From Sedimentisphaerales bacterium (GTDB taxonomy: Bacteria > Planctomycetota > Phycisphaerae > Sedimentisphaerales > SG8-4): 24,509 nucleotides of DNA. The stretch is from the NCBI GenBank assembly GCA_016932895.1, contig JAFGCA010000107.1, positions 1 through 24,509 on the forward strand. Direction: 5' to 3'. Of the stretch, positions 7,801-15,306 are shown one piece after another. The notes below the pieces were generated by a model. It did not search any database. It was not told the DNA's origin and was given only the letters and a program-made list of their open reading frames with translations. Within the stretch, counting starts at the first letter, position 1. The number at the start of each line of letters is the position of its first letter. Both the position numbers and the translations under genes were made by a program.

Positions 7801-8931
7801 CCAACTGTGCAGTTCGTGCGCGTCCTTGAGCTTCAGGCGCTTCATCTGCGCCTGCATTTCGGGGTCGTTGGTCCAGTGTCCTATGTTGGCTTCGTCGCCG
7901 CCGATGTGGATGTGCTTGCTGGGAAACAGCTCGATCACTTCGCTCAACACGTCCTGGAGAAAGGCGACCGTCTCCGGACGGGGTGCGATCAGGCCCCGGG
8001 TCTGGGCCCAGCGCTGCTCGACAGGCAATCCGGCCAGGCGACCCGGGTTGATGGCCAACTCGGGGTAGGCCACGATGGCGGCGCCGGTGTGGAAGGGCAT
8101 CTCGATCTCCGGGACGATGGTGATGTGGCGATCCGCGGCGTACCGAACGAGTTCGCGAATGTCGTCCTGGGTGTAGAAGCCGAAGCAGCGCGGCCCGCTT
8201 CCGCCCTGATGGCGGAGATTCCAGTCCATCTTCGAACCGAGTTTCGTGAGCTTCGGGTACTTCTTGATCTCGATCCGCCAGCCTTCGTTGTCGGTCAGGT
8301 GGATTTGCAGGCGATTGAGCTTGTGCAGTGCCATCACGTCGATGAACTTCTTGACATCCGACACGGGAATGAAATGCCGGGCCGGATCGATGAGCAACCC
8401 GCGCCATCGGAAGCGGGGGGAGTCGGCGATGTACAGACACGGCACCGTCCACTCGATCCCATCGGCTTTGTGCGGACTGAAAACGGCCGACGGGAGCAAC
8501 TGTCGGAGGGTCTGAACGCCATAGAACACGCCAGCGGCGCCGCCCCCGGCAATCCGGATCGATCGGCCTGTCACCTCAAGCTCGTATCCGTCTTCGCCGA
8601 GCCGGTCTCTGACAGACGATCCGATGCGCAGGCCTATCGAATTGTCAGCGGCCGACGTGCCCTCGCTCATCTTCAAACGGTATCCCAGCGCCGGCGCCAG
8701 GGAGTCGATCAGCGTGACGCCCTCGGCGCGGGCTTCGCCTGAAGCTATAACCTGCGTCTGCCGAGTCACGCGAAACTGGCCTTCGCCTTGTTCCAACGCG
8801 ACCGGCTCGGGGACGATGGAGATCTGCGGTGAAGAGATCGTTGCACGCGAGTCTGCATCACACTGCGAGGCCGTACTGAAAGCCAGGCTGGTCAAGATAA
8901 TGGTCCCAAGCACGCGGATGTGCATGTTCAT
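4873..8931 (-). CDS. Multidomain GH20 beta-N-acetylhexosaminidase / six-hairpin glycosidase / F5-8 type C protein
   Basis: A 1352-residue exported enzyme. After a signal peptide (about 1-28) comes a GH20 N-terminal alpha/beta domain (about 35-165), then the GH20 TIM barrel (about 172-535). The barrel has HLTDNEGWRIEIKKYP, the catalytic pair in HIHIGGDEA (D346-E347), the WDE and MSWRG motifs and GGQGQFWGE. It should remove terminal beta-linked GlcNAc or GalNAc. Residues about 540-735 look like a beta-sandwich linker. Residues about 740-1130 resemble an (alpha/alpha)6 six-hairpin glycosidase (YIRDGAYQVMELEEAG, a QFDANGQAVWTLW segment, HAFPEGIYYKRR). Residues about 1205-1352 are an F5/8 type C (CBM32-like) domain with WWQVDL and VRYIRV. 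The start at 8931 has AAAGGA at good spacing; 8937 is an alternative. It is the last gene of a three-gene leftward operon, 48 bases after the oxidoreductase. The activity of the second domain is unknown. Confidence 0.9.
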   Translation of the reverse strand: MNMHIRVLGTIILTSLAFSTASQCDADSRATISSPQISIVPEPVALEQGEGQFRVTRQTQVIASGEARAEGVTLIDSLAPALGYRLKMSEGTSAADNSIGLRIGSSVRDRLGEDGYELEVTGRSIRIAGGGAAGVFYGVQTLRQLLPSAVFSPHKADGIEWTVPCLYIADSPRFRWRGLLIDPARHFIPVSDVKKFIDVMALHKLNRLQIHLTDNEGWRIEIKKYPKLTKLGSKMDWNLRHQGGSGPRCFGFYTQDDIRELVRYAADRHITIVPEIEMPFHTGAAIVAYPELAINPGRLAGLPVEQRWAQTRGLIAPRPETVAFLQDVLSEVIELFPSKHIHIGGDEANIGHWTNDPEMQAQMKRLKLKDAHELHSWFIKQMDAFLTKNGRRLVGWDEILQGGLAPGATVMSWRGTSGGIAAAQTGHDVVMAPTSHTYFDYRQARDETGLGGSVIDLEKVYAFEPIPTELNAEQARHVLGGQGQFWGELIADPQRRDFMAFPRGCALSEVLWSPEENRSFRRFLGKLLRHLPRLKLAQVNYRPLDRSLIERVARSTANFDYFTNNWNVVGLKDYTHGSRITPDNRLVLANKTPIEIHIGPDHTQLSRENPKLAQDGWMPIIIVTAEKEQVDYEVAYWATPLPDVKDWRKAFDWPTEGENFLNWIRVKATNNSDKPVQASVEIGPNLQVKAPRTPEEQSVAKADVEHTRKYSWSWRLAPGESSEEIARYPFFPVENPEKYDGEDAHLWLRRTTEYWQGVMDRAAKIEVPCRKATEALLAAHVCQLIANDHGEVHGGEDFYDVFYIRDGAYQVMELEEAGLMNSAAKAIALYLVRQRDDGRFESQNGQFDANGQAVWTLWQYYRITRDRAFLERVYPQMVRAAQWTMKARRSTAAPFAGLLPTAPADGEYLWGAQNHIVGYDVWNLRAMLCTAEAARVLEKDDEAAQLRAEAEAYRADFDAAWKNTGLKHFPPSWEKDGTHWGNTETLWPTELFERDDPRVAALSRHVREDFAGGYIEGTIQWKGGGNVQAIHPYMGAYTTMTDLVRGEHEQVVEDFYWYLLHSTAAHAFPEGIYYKRRMAWGHTIPHVTGACNYAIMLRHMLVHEAGEELHLLAAVPDWWLEEGREICLERLPTHFGEMALTVRGTAEGVEVDLDPPKRNPPERIVLTLPKSRPLASSLPNVRVVQRPDQKKRWDFPTMVDLYERTYDWAKPNVPSLTTGKPATCSHALSPNPANLANDGRSDDTDSYWATDVQHHPGDAWWQVDLEKPTAVGRIVVVGYYGDTRHYGFTVETSTDGKDWDTVADRTDNETPSTRDGYTCRFAPRPVRYIRVTQTRNSANTGRHLVEVMAFEK

Positions 8932-8979
8932 GGACATGTCCTTTCACGCTGGTTAACAGATCGTCAGTCCGCATCCCGC

Positions 8980-10251
8980 TCAAAGCGTCGGCAGCTCGAA
9001 GCCTGTGCGGTACGGTTTCGTTAGATACGTGTTTGCCTCGGGATCGTCAAGGAATCGTTCCTGCCCGACGTCGAGTCTCAACCGTCGGCCGACTCGTGTC
9101 GCGACGTTGGCCATGTGGCAGAGCGTCGCCGAGTGGTGTCCGACCTCGACGTCGGCGTTCAGGTCGTCCGGCTTTCGACTCCGCACCGCCTCGACGAAAT
9201 TGGCAACGTGCGCGCCGCCTCCGCGAGGACCACCCGGCCCGGCTTTTCCGTCTTTGAACGTCACTTGCCAGCCCTCTCTGCCGATGGACATGGTTCCGTT
9301 GTCGGCGTAGAAGATATTGCCGTTGTCGTGGCCTTCGTGCGGGTAGGGGGTCCAGAGCCGCATCTCAAACATCAGGTAGACGTCGTCGTATTCAAAGGTC
9401 GCGATTTGCGTGTCCGGCGTCTCGTGGTCGTCCTGGTAGAACAATTGGCCGCCGCTGCACGAGACGGCTTTCGGCATTCCCACTCCGAGCCCCCAGCGGG
9501 CGATGTCTATCTGGTGGATGCCGTCATTGCCCGCGTCGCCGGTCCCATAGTCCCAGAACCAGTGCCAGTTGTAATGAAAGCGGTTCGGGTTGAACGGTCG
9601 TTGCGGGGCCGGCCCCAGCCAGAGATCATAATTGACATGGGGCGGGGTGGCGGTATCTGCCTTGCGACCGATAGGACCGCGGAGCTGGCTGTTAATGGCC
9701 TTGGCCATGCGGACCCTGCCGAGCTTTCCCGAGCGCAAGTACTCCATCGCTTCATGCAGACCTTCGGCACTGCGCGACTGCGTGCCGTGCTGGACGATGC
9801 GCCGGTGCTTGCGTGCCAGACTGACCAGCACGCGCCCCTCCGCGATGGTATGGCTGAGCGGCTTCTCCACGTAGACGTCCTTGCCGGCGACGACCGACAA
9901 TGCCGCCAGAGGGACATGCCAATGGTCCGGCGTAGCAATCGAGATCACGTCGATGGACTCGTCTTCGAGCATCTTTCGACAGTCGACGTAGGCGTCAACC
10001 TTTTCGTTGCGGTCCTTGAACTTCTTGACCTCGCGCTCCAAAATGCTCCGATCCACGTCGCACAGGGCAACGACTCGGACTCCGGATATGCCACGGAAAC
10101 TGTCGATATGGCTTCGGCCCTGACCGCGCAGGCCCGCGACCCCGACACGAACCGCGTCGCTTGCCCCGCGGGCGTGCGAGAAAGGCAACGCCATGGCGGC
10201 AGTCCCGGCCACCGAACTCTTGACAAACGTTCTGCGTGTCATGCCCGTCAT
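8980..10251 (-). CDS. Tat-exported Gfo/Idh/MocA family oxidoreductase
   Basis: A 423-residue protein with a twin-arginine signal (MTRRTFVKSSVAGTAAMALP). A Rossmann domain follows (VRVGVAGLRGQGRSH, then ALCDVD) with the family's conserved EKPLSHT segment. The C-terminal alpha/beta domain contains FHYNWHWFWDYGTGDAGNDG and HQIDIARWGLG. It should bind NAD(P) and oxidise or transform a sugar or polyol outside the cytoplasm, or be exported already loaded with cofactor. Related Tat-exported proteins include the NAD-dependent GH109 hexosaminidases, but I cannot assign that activity from sequence. The ATG at 10251 is preferred because GGGAGG lies six bases upstream; a longer frame from 10290 adds 13 unrelated residues. 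It sits between two GH20-type genes with gaps of 52 and 48 bases, pointing to amino-sugar or deoxy-sugar processing. Confidence 0.88.
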   Translation of the reverse strand: MTGMTRRTFVKSSVAGTAAMALPFSHARGASDAVRVGVAGLRGQGRSHIDSFRGISGVRVVALCDVDRSILEREVKKFKDRNEKVDAYVDCRKMLEDESIDVISIATPDHWHVPLAALSVVAGKDVYVEKPLSHTIAEGRVLVSLARKHRRIVQHGTQSRSAEGLHEAMEYLRSGKLGRVRMAKAINSQLRGPIGRKADTATPPHVNYDLWLGPAPQRPFNPNRFHYNWHWFWDYGTGDAGNDGIHQIDIARWGLGVGMPKAVSCSGGQLFYQDDHETPDTQIATFEYDDVYLMFEMRLWTPYPHEGHDNGNIFYADNGTMSIGREGWQVTFKDGKAGPGGPRGGGAHVANFVEAVRSRKPDDLNADVEVGHHSATLCHMANVATRVGRRLRLDVGQERFLDDPEANTYLTKPYRTGFELPTL

Positions 10252-10303
10252 GATGTACCTCCCTTCGTCATGCCAAGTGCAGTTTCGCACTGGACTTCCG
10301 CAT

Positions 10304-11956
10304 TCAAAACCACTCCATCAAGGCCTTCGCCGCAAGCTCGTGGCCCTTGCGATTGGGATGGTTGCTTTGTGACATCAGGTCTTCCAGACGACCGCCGTTG
10401 GCAGTGTAGGCCTGAAATTCTGCGAGACTGTCCGCCAGTCCGACACCGTGGGAGCGGGCCAGGTCGCGGATCAGCTCGGCGTGCCGATTCAGCGGGTCCT
10501 CGGGATTGCCGAGATTGGCGCCCAGATCTCCCGTGGGTGTCAGGAGAATGACCTTGATGCCCTGGCTTTGGGCTTGGTCGATCATGGATGTCAGGGCTTG
10601 CCGTGATTGGTCCAGGCCGATTCTGCGGTCGTTCAACGCATAATCGATCGTGATTACGTCCGGCTGGTGCGAGAGGACGTCGCTGGAAAACCGCTTTTCT
10701 CCGCTGTCGGAGCTTTCCCCGCCGATGGCTGTCACGATCACGTTAATGACCGCGAAAGGATACTTCTTCTTGAGTGCCTGATGGAGCAGGTGGGGATAGG
10801 CGTTGAGGGTGTCCACGGTCGGCGTCTTGAAATAGCCGGCCGGTACACTGTGGCCGTGGCAGACGATATTGATCGTCCGGTTGTTCGGCCACTTCTGCCG
10901 CAGCAACTCCTTGATTTCCGACAGATAGGTTGCAGGCCGGGGGGCAAAAACGCCGGTCGAATACACCAGCGGCTCAAACGCCGTCAGTTCGGCCATTCCC
11001 ACGGCGCCCCAGGTGGTGTTCAAATGCCCGAGCATCTTCACATCATCGAACGTTCGGGAATAATCGATCAGGTTCCGCGCTGCATCCGCTTTCCGCCAGC
11101 TCGCCGGCCAGACGCGAAACCCTTTTGCCAAAAACATCGGTATGGATTCGTACGCCTGCCTTGGCTCGTAGTGCCAGTCGCAAATGATGATGTCCCTGGG
11201 AATAAGGTCCACGGCTCCCGCCGTGCCGTTGTCGCTGGCTTCCCATTTGCCGTAACTGATTTTGTCGGCGTCGATCAGACGGTCTCCCCACACGAGCATC
11301 TCGATCTTGTGTTTTCCCACGATGTGCTTGTGGTAGTCGTTCAGCGCCCTGGCAAACAACTCCGCCTTGCTCCTGCCCTTGCAGCGAGGGCAGTCATCCT
11401 CGCCGATCAGAAAGACCTCGTCCATTCCCACGTGCAGGGCATCTGCGTCAAACGCCTCGATCAGCTCGTCCATCAGCTCGAATATGATGGGATTCACCTC
11501 GGGATGCAGGGGACACCAGCTTCGACAGTAAATCCCTTCGTTGTTCGGATACGCGCCGGGCGTCTCATCGAACTGAGGGTATTCGGTCAGAAGGGGGAAG
11601 GTGCGTGTCTTCCACGACTGGTGCCCGAGGCATTGGAACTGAGGGATGAGCCGAACACCGTGCGTTCTGCATTCCTCTACGAGCGCTTTGATCGCTTCCC
11701 TGCTGCTGGGATTGTCCGATCTCAGTTCCGGGTGAGACTCGTATTCGTAGCCGTAGTTGATTTCGGCCACGATGGCATTGATTCCCGCTTCGGCCAGATC
11801 TCCGACAACCCGGGCAAGCTGCTCCGTCTTGTCTCCTGTGCCCAACATGACGTGCACTCCCAGCCACGGGCTTTCCCGGGTCGGATCGGTCGAGCACAGA
11901 CCGAGGGTCGGGAACATCAGGATAAGGAATGCGGTGACAGTGCGGTTTCTCTTCAT
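10304..11956 (-). CDS. Exported GH20-like domain fused to an SGNH/GDSL hydrolase
   Basis: A 550-residue protein. Residues 1-22 are a signal peptide. Residues about 28-345 form a GH20-like TIM barrel with the acid pair in HVGMDEVFLIGEDDCPRCKG (D179-E180); GH20 enzymes usually have HxGGDE, so the second Gly is replaced by Met. Residues about 360-550 are an SGNH hydrolase: block I is CHGHSVPAG (nucleophile candidate S370), block III is YALNDR, and block V is SNHPNRKGH (H533). The usual Asp of the DxxH dyad is replaced by Gln. A natural reading is hexosaminidase plus de-esterase (for example O- or N-deacetylase), removing an acyl group and a sugar from the same glycan. The start at 11956 is preferred because AAAGGA lies eight bases upstream. 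It heads the leftward operon, divergent from the symporter. Confidence 0.85.
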   Translation of the reverse strand: MKRNRTVTAFLILMFPTLGLCSTDPTRESPWLGVHVMLGTGDKTEQLARVVGDLAEAGINAIVAEINYGYEYESHPELRSDNPSSREAIKALVEECRTHGVRLIPQFQCLGHQSWKTRTFPLLTEYPQFDETPGAYPNNEGIYCRSWCPLHPEVNPIIFELMDELIEAFDADALHVGMDEVFLIGEDDCPRCKGRSKAELFARALNDYHKHIVGKHKIEMLVWGDRLIDADKISYGKWEASDNGTAGAVDLIPRDIIICDWHYEPRQAYESIPMFLAKGFRVWPASWRKADAARNLIDYSRTFDDVKMLGHLNTTWGAVGMAELTAFEPLVYSTGVFAPRPATYLSEIKELLRQKWPNNRTINIVCHGHSVPAGYFKTPTVDTLNAYPHLLHQALKKKYPFAVINVIVTAIGGESSDSGEKRFSSDVLSHQPDVITIDYALNDRRIGLDQSRQALTSMIDQAQSQGIKVILLTPTGDLGANLGNPEDPLNRHAELIRDLARSHGVGLADSLAEFQAYTANGGRLEDLMSQSNHPNRKGHELAAKALMEWF

Positions 11957-11986
11957 ACGTTTGGTCCTTTCCATGTATTCAGGCAG

Positions 11987-12015
11987 ATTATACCTGTCAG
12001 CCCCACGGCCGACCA
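11987..12015 (-). promoter_or_regulatory. Candidate promoter of the leftward GH20 operon
   Basis: A perfect minus-strand TATAAT (11987-11992) is followed about 30 bases later by the ATG at 11956. Seventeen bases upstream of it lies TGGTCG (12010-12015), a weak -35 with three matches. The weak -35 may point to an activator site in the shared divergent region. Confidence 0.4.
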
Positions 12016-12031
12016 CTACGCAATTTTGTGT

Positions 12032-12059
12032 TTGTCTCGCGGGGCCCATCGTGCATAAT
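12032..12059 (+). promoter_or_regulatory. Candidate promoter of the rightward transporter-fucosidase operon
   Basis: TTGTCT (12032-12037, four of six -35 bases), a 16-base spacer and CATAAT (12054-12059, five of six -10 bases) precede the symporter start by about 30-45 bases. With the leftward -10 only some 60 bases away, the two operons could share regulation. Confidence 0.4.
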
Positions 12060-12090
12060 TACGCTTTTGAAAATATGGGGAGAATATCCT

Positions 12091-13725
12091 GTGGAAGGTC
12101 TTATGGCGGCAATCCAGATCGGGCAGCTCGACCTGGCGATTATCATCTTTTATCTCCTTGGCATTGTTGCCCTGGGCTGCCTGGCCGGTCTGAGACTTCG
12201 GCGGGCAACCGGGAGCGAGAACTACTTTCTCGCCGGCGGGACCCTGCGCTGGCCCGTGATCGGGCTGGCCCTGTTCTCGACGAACATCTCGACCATCCAC
12301 TTGGTCAGTCAGGCCGAGGAAGGGTACATGAACGGCCTGGCCTATGGCAACATGGAATGGATGGCGGCCTTCACGCTGATTGCGCTGTCGTTGTTTTTCG
12401 CACCGTTCTACATCCGCTCCCGCGTTACGACGTTGCCCGATTTTCTGGAAAAGCGCTACAACGCGGCCTGTCGCAACTGGCTGGCCGTCCTGTCGGTCTT
12501 CTCGGCGATCTTCATTCACATCGGTTTCTCGCTCTACACCGGCGCTTTGGTGCTCAAGGGCATGTTCGGTATCAGGATCATGACGAGCATCATCGCCATC
12601 TCGGTTCTGACGGGACTCTATACGATTATAGGCGGTCTCCTGGCGGTCGTTGTCACCGAATCCATTCAGACGGTTGTGCTGTTGCTGGGCGCGATCTGTA
12701 TCACCGCTATCGGGTATGTCAAGGTCGGCGGCTGGGCCGGCATCAGTGCCAGCGTCGAGCCCGTCAAATTGACCGTCCTGCGCGGCGCCGACGACCCGAG
12801 CCACCTGCCCTGGTATTCCGTGTTCCTGGGCTATCCCATCATTGGGTTGTGGTACTGGTGTGCCGACCAGACCATCGTCCAGCGCGTGCTGGGCGCCAAA
12901 GACGAAAACCACGCCCGCGTGGGTCCGTTGTTTGCGGGGTTCATCAAGATCCTGCCGGTGTTCATCTTCGTGCTGCCCGGGACGATCTGTCTGGCCTTGA
13001 TCAACAAGGGTTTGATTCCGGCCCTGGAGGATTCGGCCGACACCTACAGTCACCTGATCAAAGAATTGTTGCCCCCCGGATTGAAGGGGATCGTGGCGGC
13101 GGCGCTGCTGGCGGCTCTGATGGGGACGGTCTCGGGGGCGCTGAACTCCATCGCGACTCTCTTTAGCTACGACATTTACAAACCGCTGCGCCCTCAGACT
13201 TCCGAGAAGCAGCTCGTTCTGATCGGACGGGTCGTTACCTTCCTGGCCATGGTGCTGGCGATCGCCTGGTCCCCCTACATCGCCCGGTTCGAGAGCATTT
13301 ACCAGGGTTGTGTCAATCTGATTTGTGCGATCGCCCCCCCGATCACGGTGGTGTTCGTTTGGGGGGTGTTCTGGCGCCGGGCCTCAAGTCTGGCCGCCCA
13401 GGTCACGCTCTACGTCGGTTCGGCGCTAGGCCTGGTCGTGTTTCTGATGGACTGGTTCAAGGAAAGGCCCGCTCTGGCCTTCTGGAAGGAGCTGAATATC
13501 CCGGGCATGATGTCCACCTTCTACCTCTCGGTGATCTGCTCGGTACTTCTGGTGGTGGTGTCGTTGTGGAATCCGGAGTCGTTGACGACGGCGAAGCAGC
13601 GCCTGGTCTGGAGCAACTGGCGCGAACCCTTGGCCAGCCCGGGGTGGAAGGGCCTGGGCGACTACCGCATCCTGTCGCTGATTCTCTTTGTTACGATGGT
13701 GGTGCTTTATGTTATTTTTGCCTGA
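12091..13725 (+). CDS. Sodium:solute symporter (SSS family), probable monosaccharide importer
   Basis: A 544-residue integral membrane protein with about 13 hydrophobic segments. The N-terminal signature SENYFLAGGTLRWPVIGLAL followed by FSTNISTIHLVSQAEEGY is typical of the SSS/SGLT family, where the Ser/Asn-rich helix 1 break contributes to sodium and substrate binding. TTLPDFLEKRYN in helix 2-3 and the IGLWYWCADQTIVQRVLGAK segment are also characteristic. The protein should import a sugar or related solute with sodium across the inner membrane. Two starts are plausible: GTG at 12091 with GGGGAG eight bases upstream, or ATG at 12103 with GGAAGG four bases upstream. It is the first gene of the rightward operon and lies 28 bases before a fucose/rhamnose mutarotase-like gene, so a deoxyhexose is the likely cargo (inference from context). 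Confidence 0.92.
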   Translation: MEGLMAAIQIGQLDLAIIIFYLLGIVALGCLAGLRLRRATGSENYFLAGGTLRWPVIGLALFSTNISTIHLVSQAEEGYMNGLAYGNMEWMAAFTLIALSLFFAPFYIRSRVTTLPDFLEKRYNAACRNWLAVLSVFSAIFIHIGFSLYTGALVLKGMFGIRIMTSIIAISVLTGLYTIIGGLLAVVVTESIQTVVLLLGAICITAIGYVKVGGWAGISASVEPVKLTVLRGADDPSHLPWYSVFLGYPIIGLWYWCADQTIVQRVLGAKDENHARVGPLFAGFIKILPVFIFVLPGTICLALINKGLIPALEDSADTYSHLIKELLPPGLKGIVAAALLAALMGTVSGALNSIATLFSYDIYKPLRPQTSEKQLVLIGRVVTFLAMVLAIAWSPYIARFESIYQGCVNLICAIAPPITVVFVWGVFWRRASSLAAQVTLYVGSALGLVVFLMDWFKERPALAFWKELNIPGMMSTFYLSVICSVLLVVVSLWNPESLTTAKQRLVWSNWREPLASPGWKGLGDYRILSLILFVTMVVLYVIFA

Positions 13726-13753
13726 GGGAACCATGAGTCCTGGAGACAACGTG

Positions 13754-14179
13754 ATGCAACGTTCAGCGGGTCGAGTCCGGCCCGTCATGCTGCTGGTGCT
13801 GATGAGCCTCGTGCTGGCCGGTTGTCGGGCCGCGCCAAAGGTGCAGCGCTACGGTGCCGTGATCGGAGTGAAGCCCGAGAAGCTGGAGTACTACAAGGAA
13901 CTCCACGCCCATCCGTGGTCGAGTGTCAACCATGCCATCACGGAGGCGAACATCCGGAACTACTCGATCTACCTGACGCAATTCGATGACGGCAACTGGT
14001 ATCTGTTTGGCTACTTCGAATATACCGGCGACGATTTCGAGGCGGACATGAAGAAGATGGCGGGCGACTCCGAGGTCAAACGCTGGTGGAAGGAGACGGA
14101 CCCCTGCCAGATACCGCTGGAAAATCGCGCGGAAGGGCAGTGGTGGAAGAACATGGAAGAAGTGTATCATCTCGATTGA
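13754..14179 (+). CDS. Lipoprotein of the L-rhamnose/L-fucose mutarotase (RhaM-like) family
   Basis: A 141-residue protein. Its N-terminus is a lipoprotein signal (basic n-region, VMLLVLMSLVLAGC, lipobox LAGC with C24). The mature part follows the pattern of RhaM mutarotases: YGAVIGVKPEKLEYYKELHA followed by HPW, then NYSIYL, YLFGYFEY, VKRWWKETDPCQ and WWKNMEEVYHLD. RhaM enzymes interconvert alpha and beta anomers of L-rhamnose in the cytoplasm; here the same fold appears to be tethered in the periplasm. The start at 13754 is supported by GGAG eight bases upstream and by the signal peptide; ATGs at 13688 and 13733 would bury it. Lying 28 bases after the symporter and in an operon with three predicted fucosidases, it may mutarotate L-fucose before uptake. 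Substrate is inferred from context. Confidence 0.88.
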   Translation: MQRSAGRVRPVMLLVLMSLVLAGCRAAPKVQRYGAVIGVKPEKLEYYKELHAHPWSSVNHAITEANIRNYSIYLTQFDDGNWYLFGYFEYTGDDFEADMKKMAGDSEVKRWWKETDPCQIPLENRAEGQWWKNMEEVYHLD

Positions 14180-14231
14180 CACTCGGTGTGTCGATTTGCC
14201 GAAGGTGAGTTAGCAGGTTGGAACGACGCGT

Positions 14232-15272
14232 ATGAATTCACGAGAGAGGGTATTGACGGCTTTTGCCCACGAAGAGCCGGATCGTGTCCCGTGCTGGTGC
14301 GGGGCGTCGGAGGGTTTCTGGGCGAAGGCCAAGACGTCGCTGGGTCTGGACGATGAAGGGTTGAGGCAGCGGTTCGGCGACGATTTCCGCCGCGTGTTCG
14401 CGCGTTACGCCGGTCCGGAGATCGTGCTGTCGCCCGGCGCGATCTACCGCACGCCTTTCGGCGTCGAACGCATCGGGTTGGGGTTTGGGCAGCCCACGTC
14501 TCATCCGCTGGCCGGCGCATCGTTGCGGGAGGTACGCGCGTACGCGTGGCCCGATCCGGCCTGGATGGACGTCGCGCACATCCGCGCCGAGGCCGAGCAA
14601 TTCGGGCGGCAGTACGCGATTCTCGGTGGCGATTGGTCGCCGTTCTGGCACGACCTGATCGACCTGCTGGGTATGGAAGAGATGTATCTGAAAATGTACG
14701 ACGAGCCCGCTTTGATCGATGCGATCCTCGCACACGTCGTCGACTATTATGCTGCAGTCAGCGAACGGATCTTCGAGGCCGCCGGTGAGGCCATCGACAT
14801 CTTCTTCATCGGCAACGACCTCGGCAGCCAGCAGGGACCGCTGCTGTCGGAGGCCATGTTTCGGCGGTTCCTTCTGCCGCATCTGGCGCGGCTGATCGAT
14901 CTGGGACATGCCTGCGGATTGAAGGTCATGCTGCACTGCTGCGGCGGGTTCGCGGAACTGATGCCGGCCATGATCGAGGCGGGGCTCGACGGGTTGCACG
15001 CGGTCCAGCCGTCGTGCGCCGGGATGGATTTGCGGCGGCTGAAGGAGACGTTCGGCGATCGCATTCTCTTTAACGGTGCTATCGACTCTCATCACGTGCT
15101 GATCGACGGCACGCCGGATTCGGTTCGGGCCGCGACGCGCGAGATACTGGACGTCATGAAGCCCGGGGGCGGCTACGTCGCCGGCGCCAGCCATGACACC
15201 ATCCTGGAGGAAACGCCGCTGGAGAACGTGCTCGCCATGTTCGATGCCGTTCGCGAATACGGCGTGTACTGA
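14232..15272 (+). CDS. URO-D/MtaA superfamily protein, compact form
   Basis: A 346-residue cytoplasmic protein starting MNSRERVLTAFAHEEPDRVP, the usual opening of uroporphyrinogen decarboxylase-like proteins, with a TIM-barrel pattern afterwards. The segment KVMLHCCGGF supplies an H-x-C pair (H235, C237) like the zinc-binding motif of corrinoid:coenzyme M methyltransferases such as MtaA. The third cysteine expected near the C-terminus is absent: GGGYVAGASHD has a His at that place. It is therefore unlikely to make heme and could be a cobalamin-linked methyltransferase or another enzyme of unknown chemistry. No corrinoid-binding protein is encoded in the window. The gene is followed 34 bases later by a second URO-D relative, and both sit between the mutarotase and the fucosidases. 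Confidence 0.85.
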   Translation: MNSRERVLTAFAHEEPDRVPCWCGASEGFWAKAKTSLGLDDEGLRQRFGDDFRRVFARYAGPEIVLSPGAIYRTPFGVERIGLGFGQPTSHPLAGASLREVRAYAWPDPAWMDVAHIRAEAEQFGRQYAILGGDWSPFWHDLIDLLGMEEMYLKMYDEPALIDAILAHVVDYYAAVSERIFEAAGEAIDIFFIGNDLGSQQGPLLSEAMFRRFLLPHLARLIDLGHACGLKVMLHCCGGFAELMPAMIEAGLDGLHAVQPSCAGMDLRRLKETFGDRILFNGAIDSHHVLIDGTPDSVRAATREILDVMKPGGGYVAGASHDTILEETPLENVLAMFDAVREYGVY

Positions 15273-15306
15273 ATGGAATTCTTGCCGACGAGGAGTGACA
15301 GACACG

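Noticed and set aside
6814..8742. A 642-codon open frame on the plus strand inside the GH20 gene
   Set aside because: It is antisense to the catalytic GH20 domain with its conserved HIHIGGDEA motif and shows no recognisable domain itself.
8980..10251. Assignment of the Tat-exported oxidoreductase as a GH109 alpha-N-acetylgalactosaminidase
   Set aside because: The context fits, but the family is very large and I could not identify GH109-specific residues from sequence alone.
9115..12058. Two plus-strand frames of about 480 codons opposite the oxidoreductase and the GH20-SGNH gene
   Set aside because: The minus-strand products match known families over their full length; the plus-strand translations are low-complexity antisense readings.
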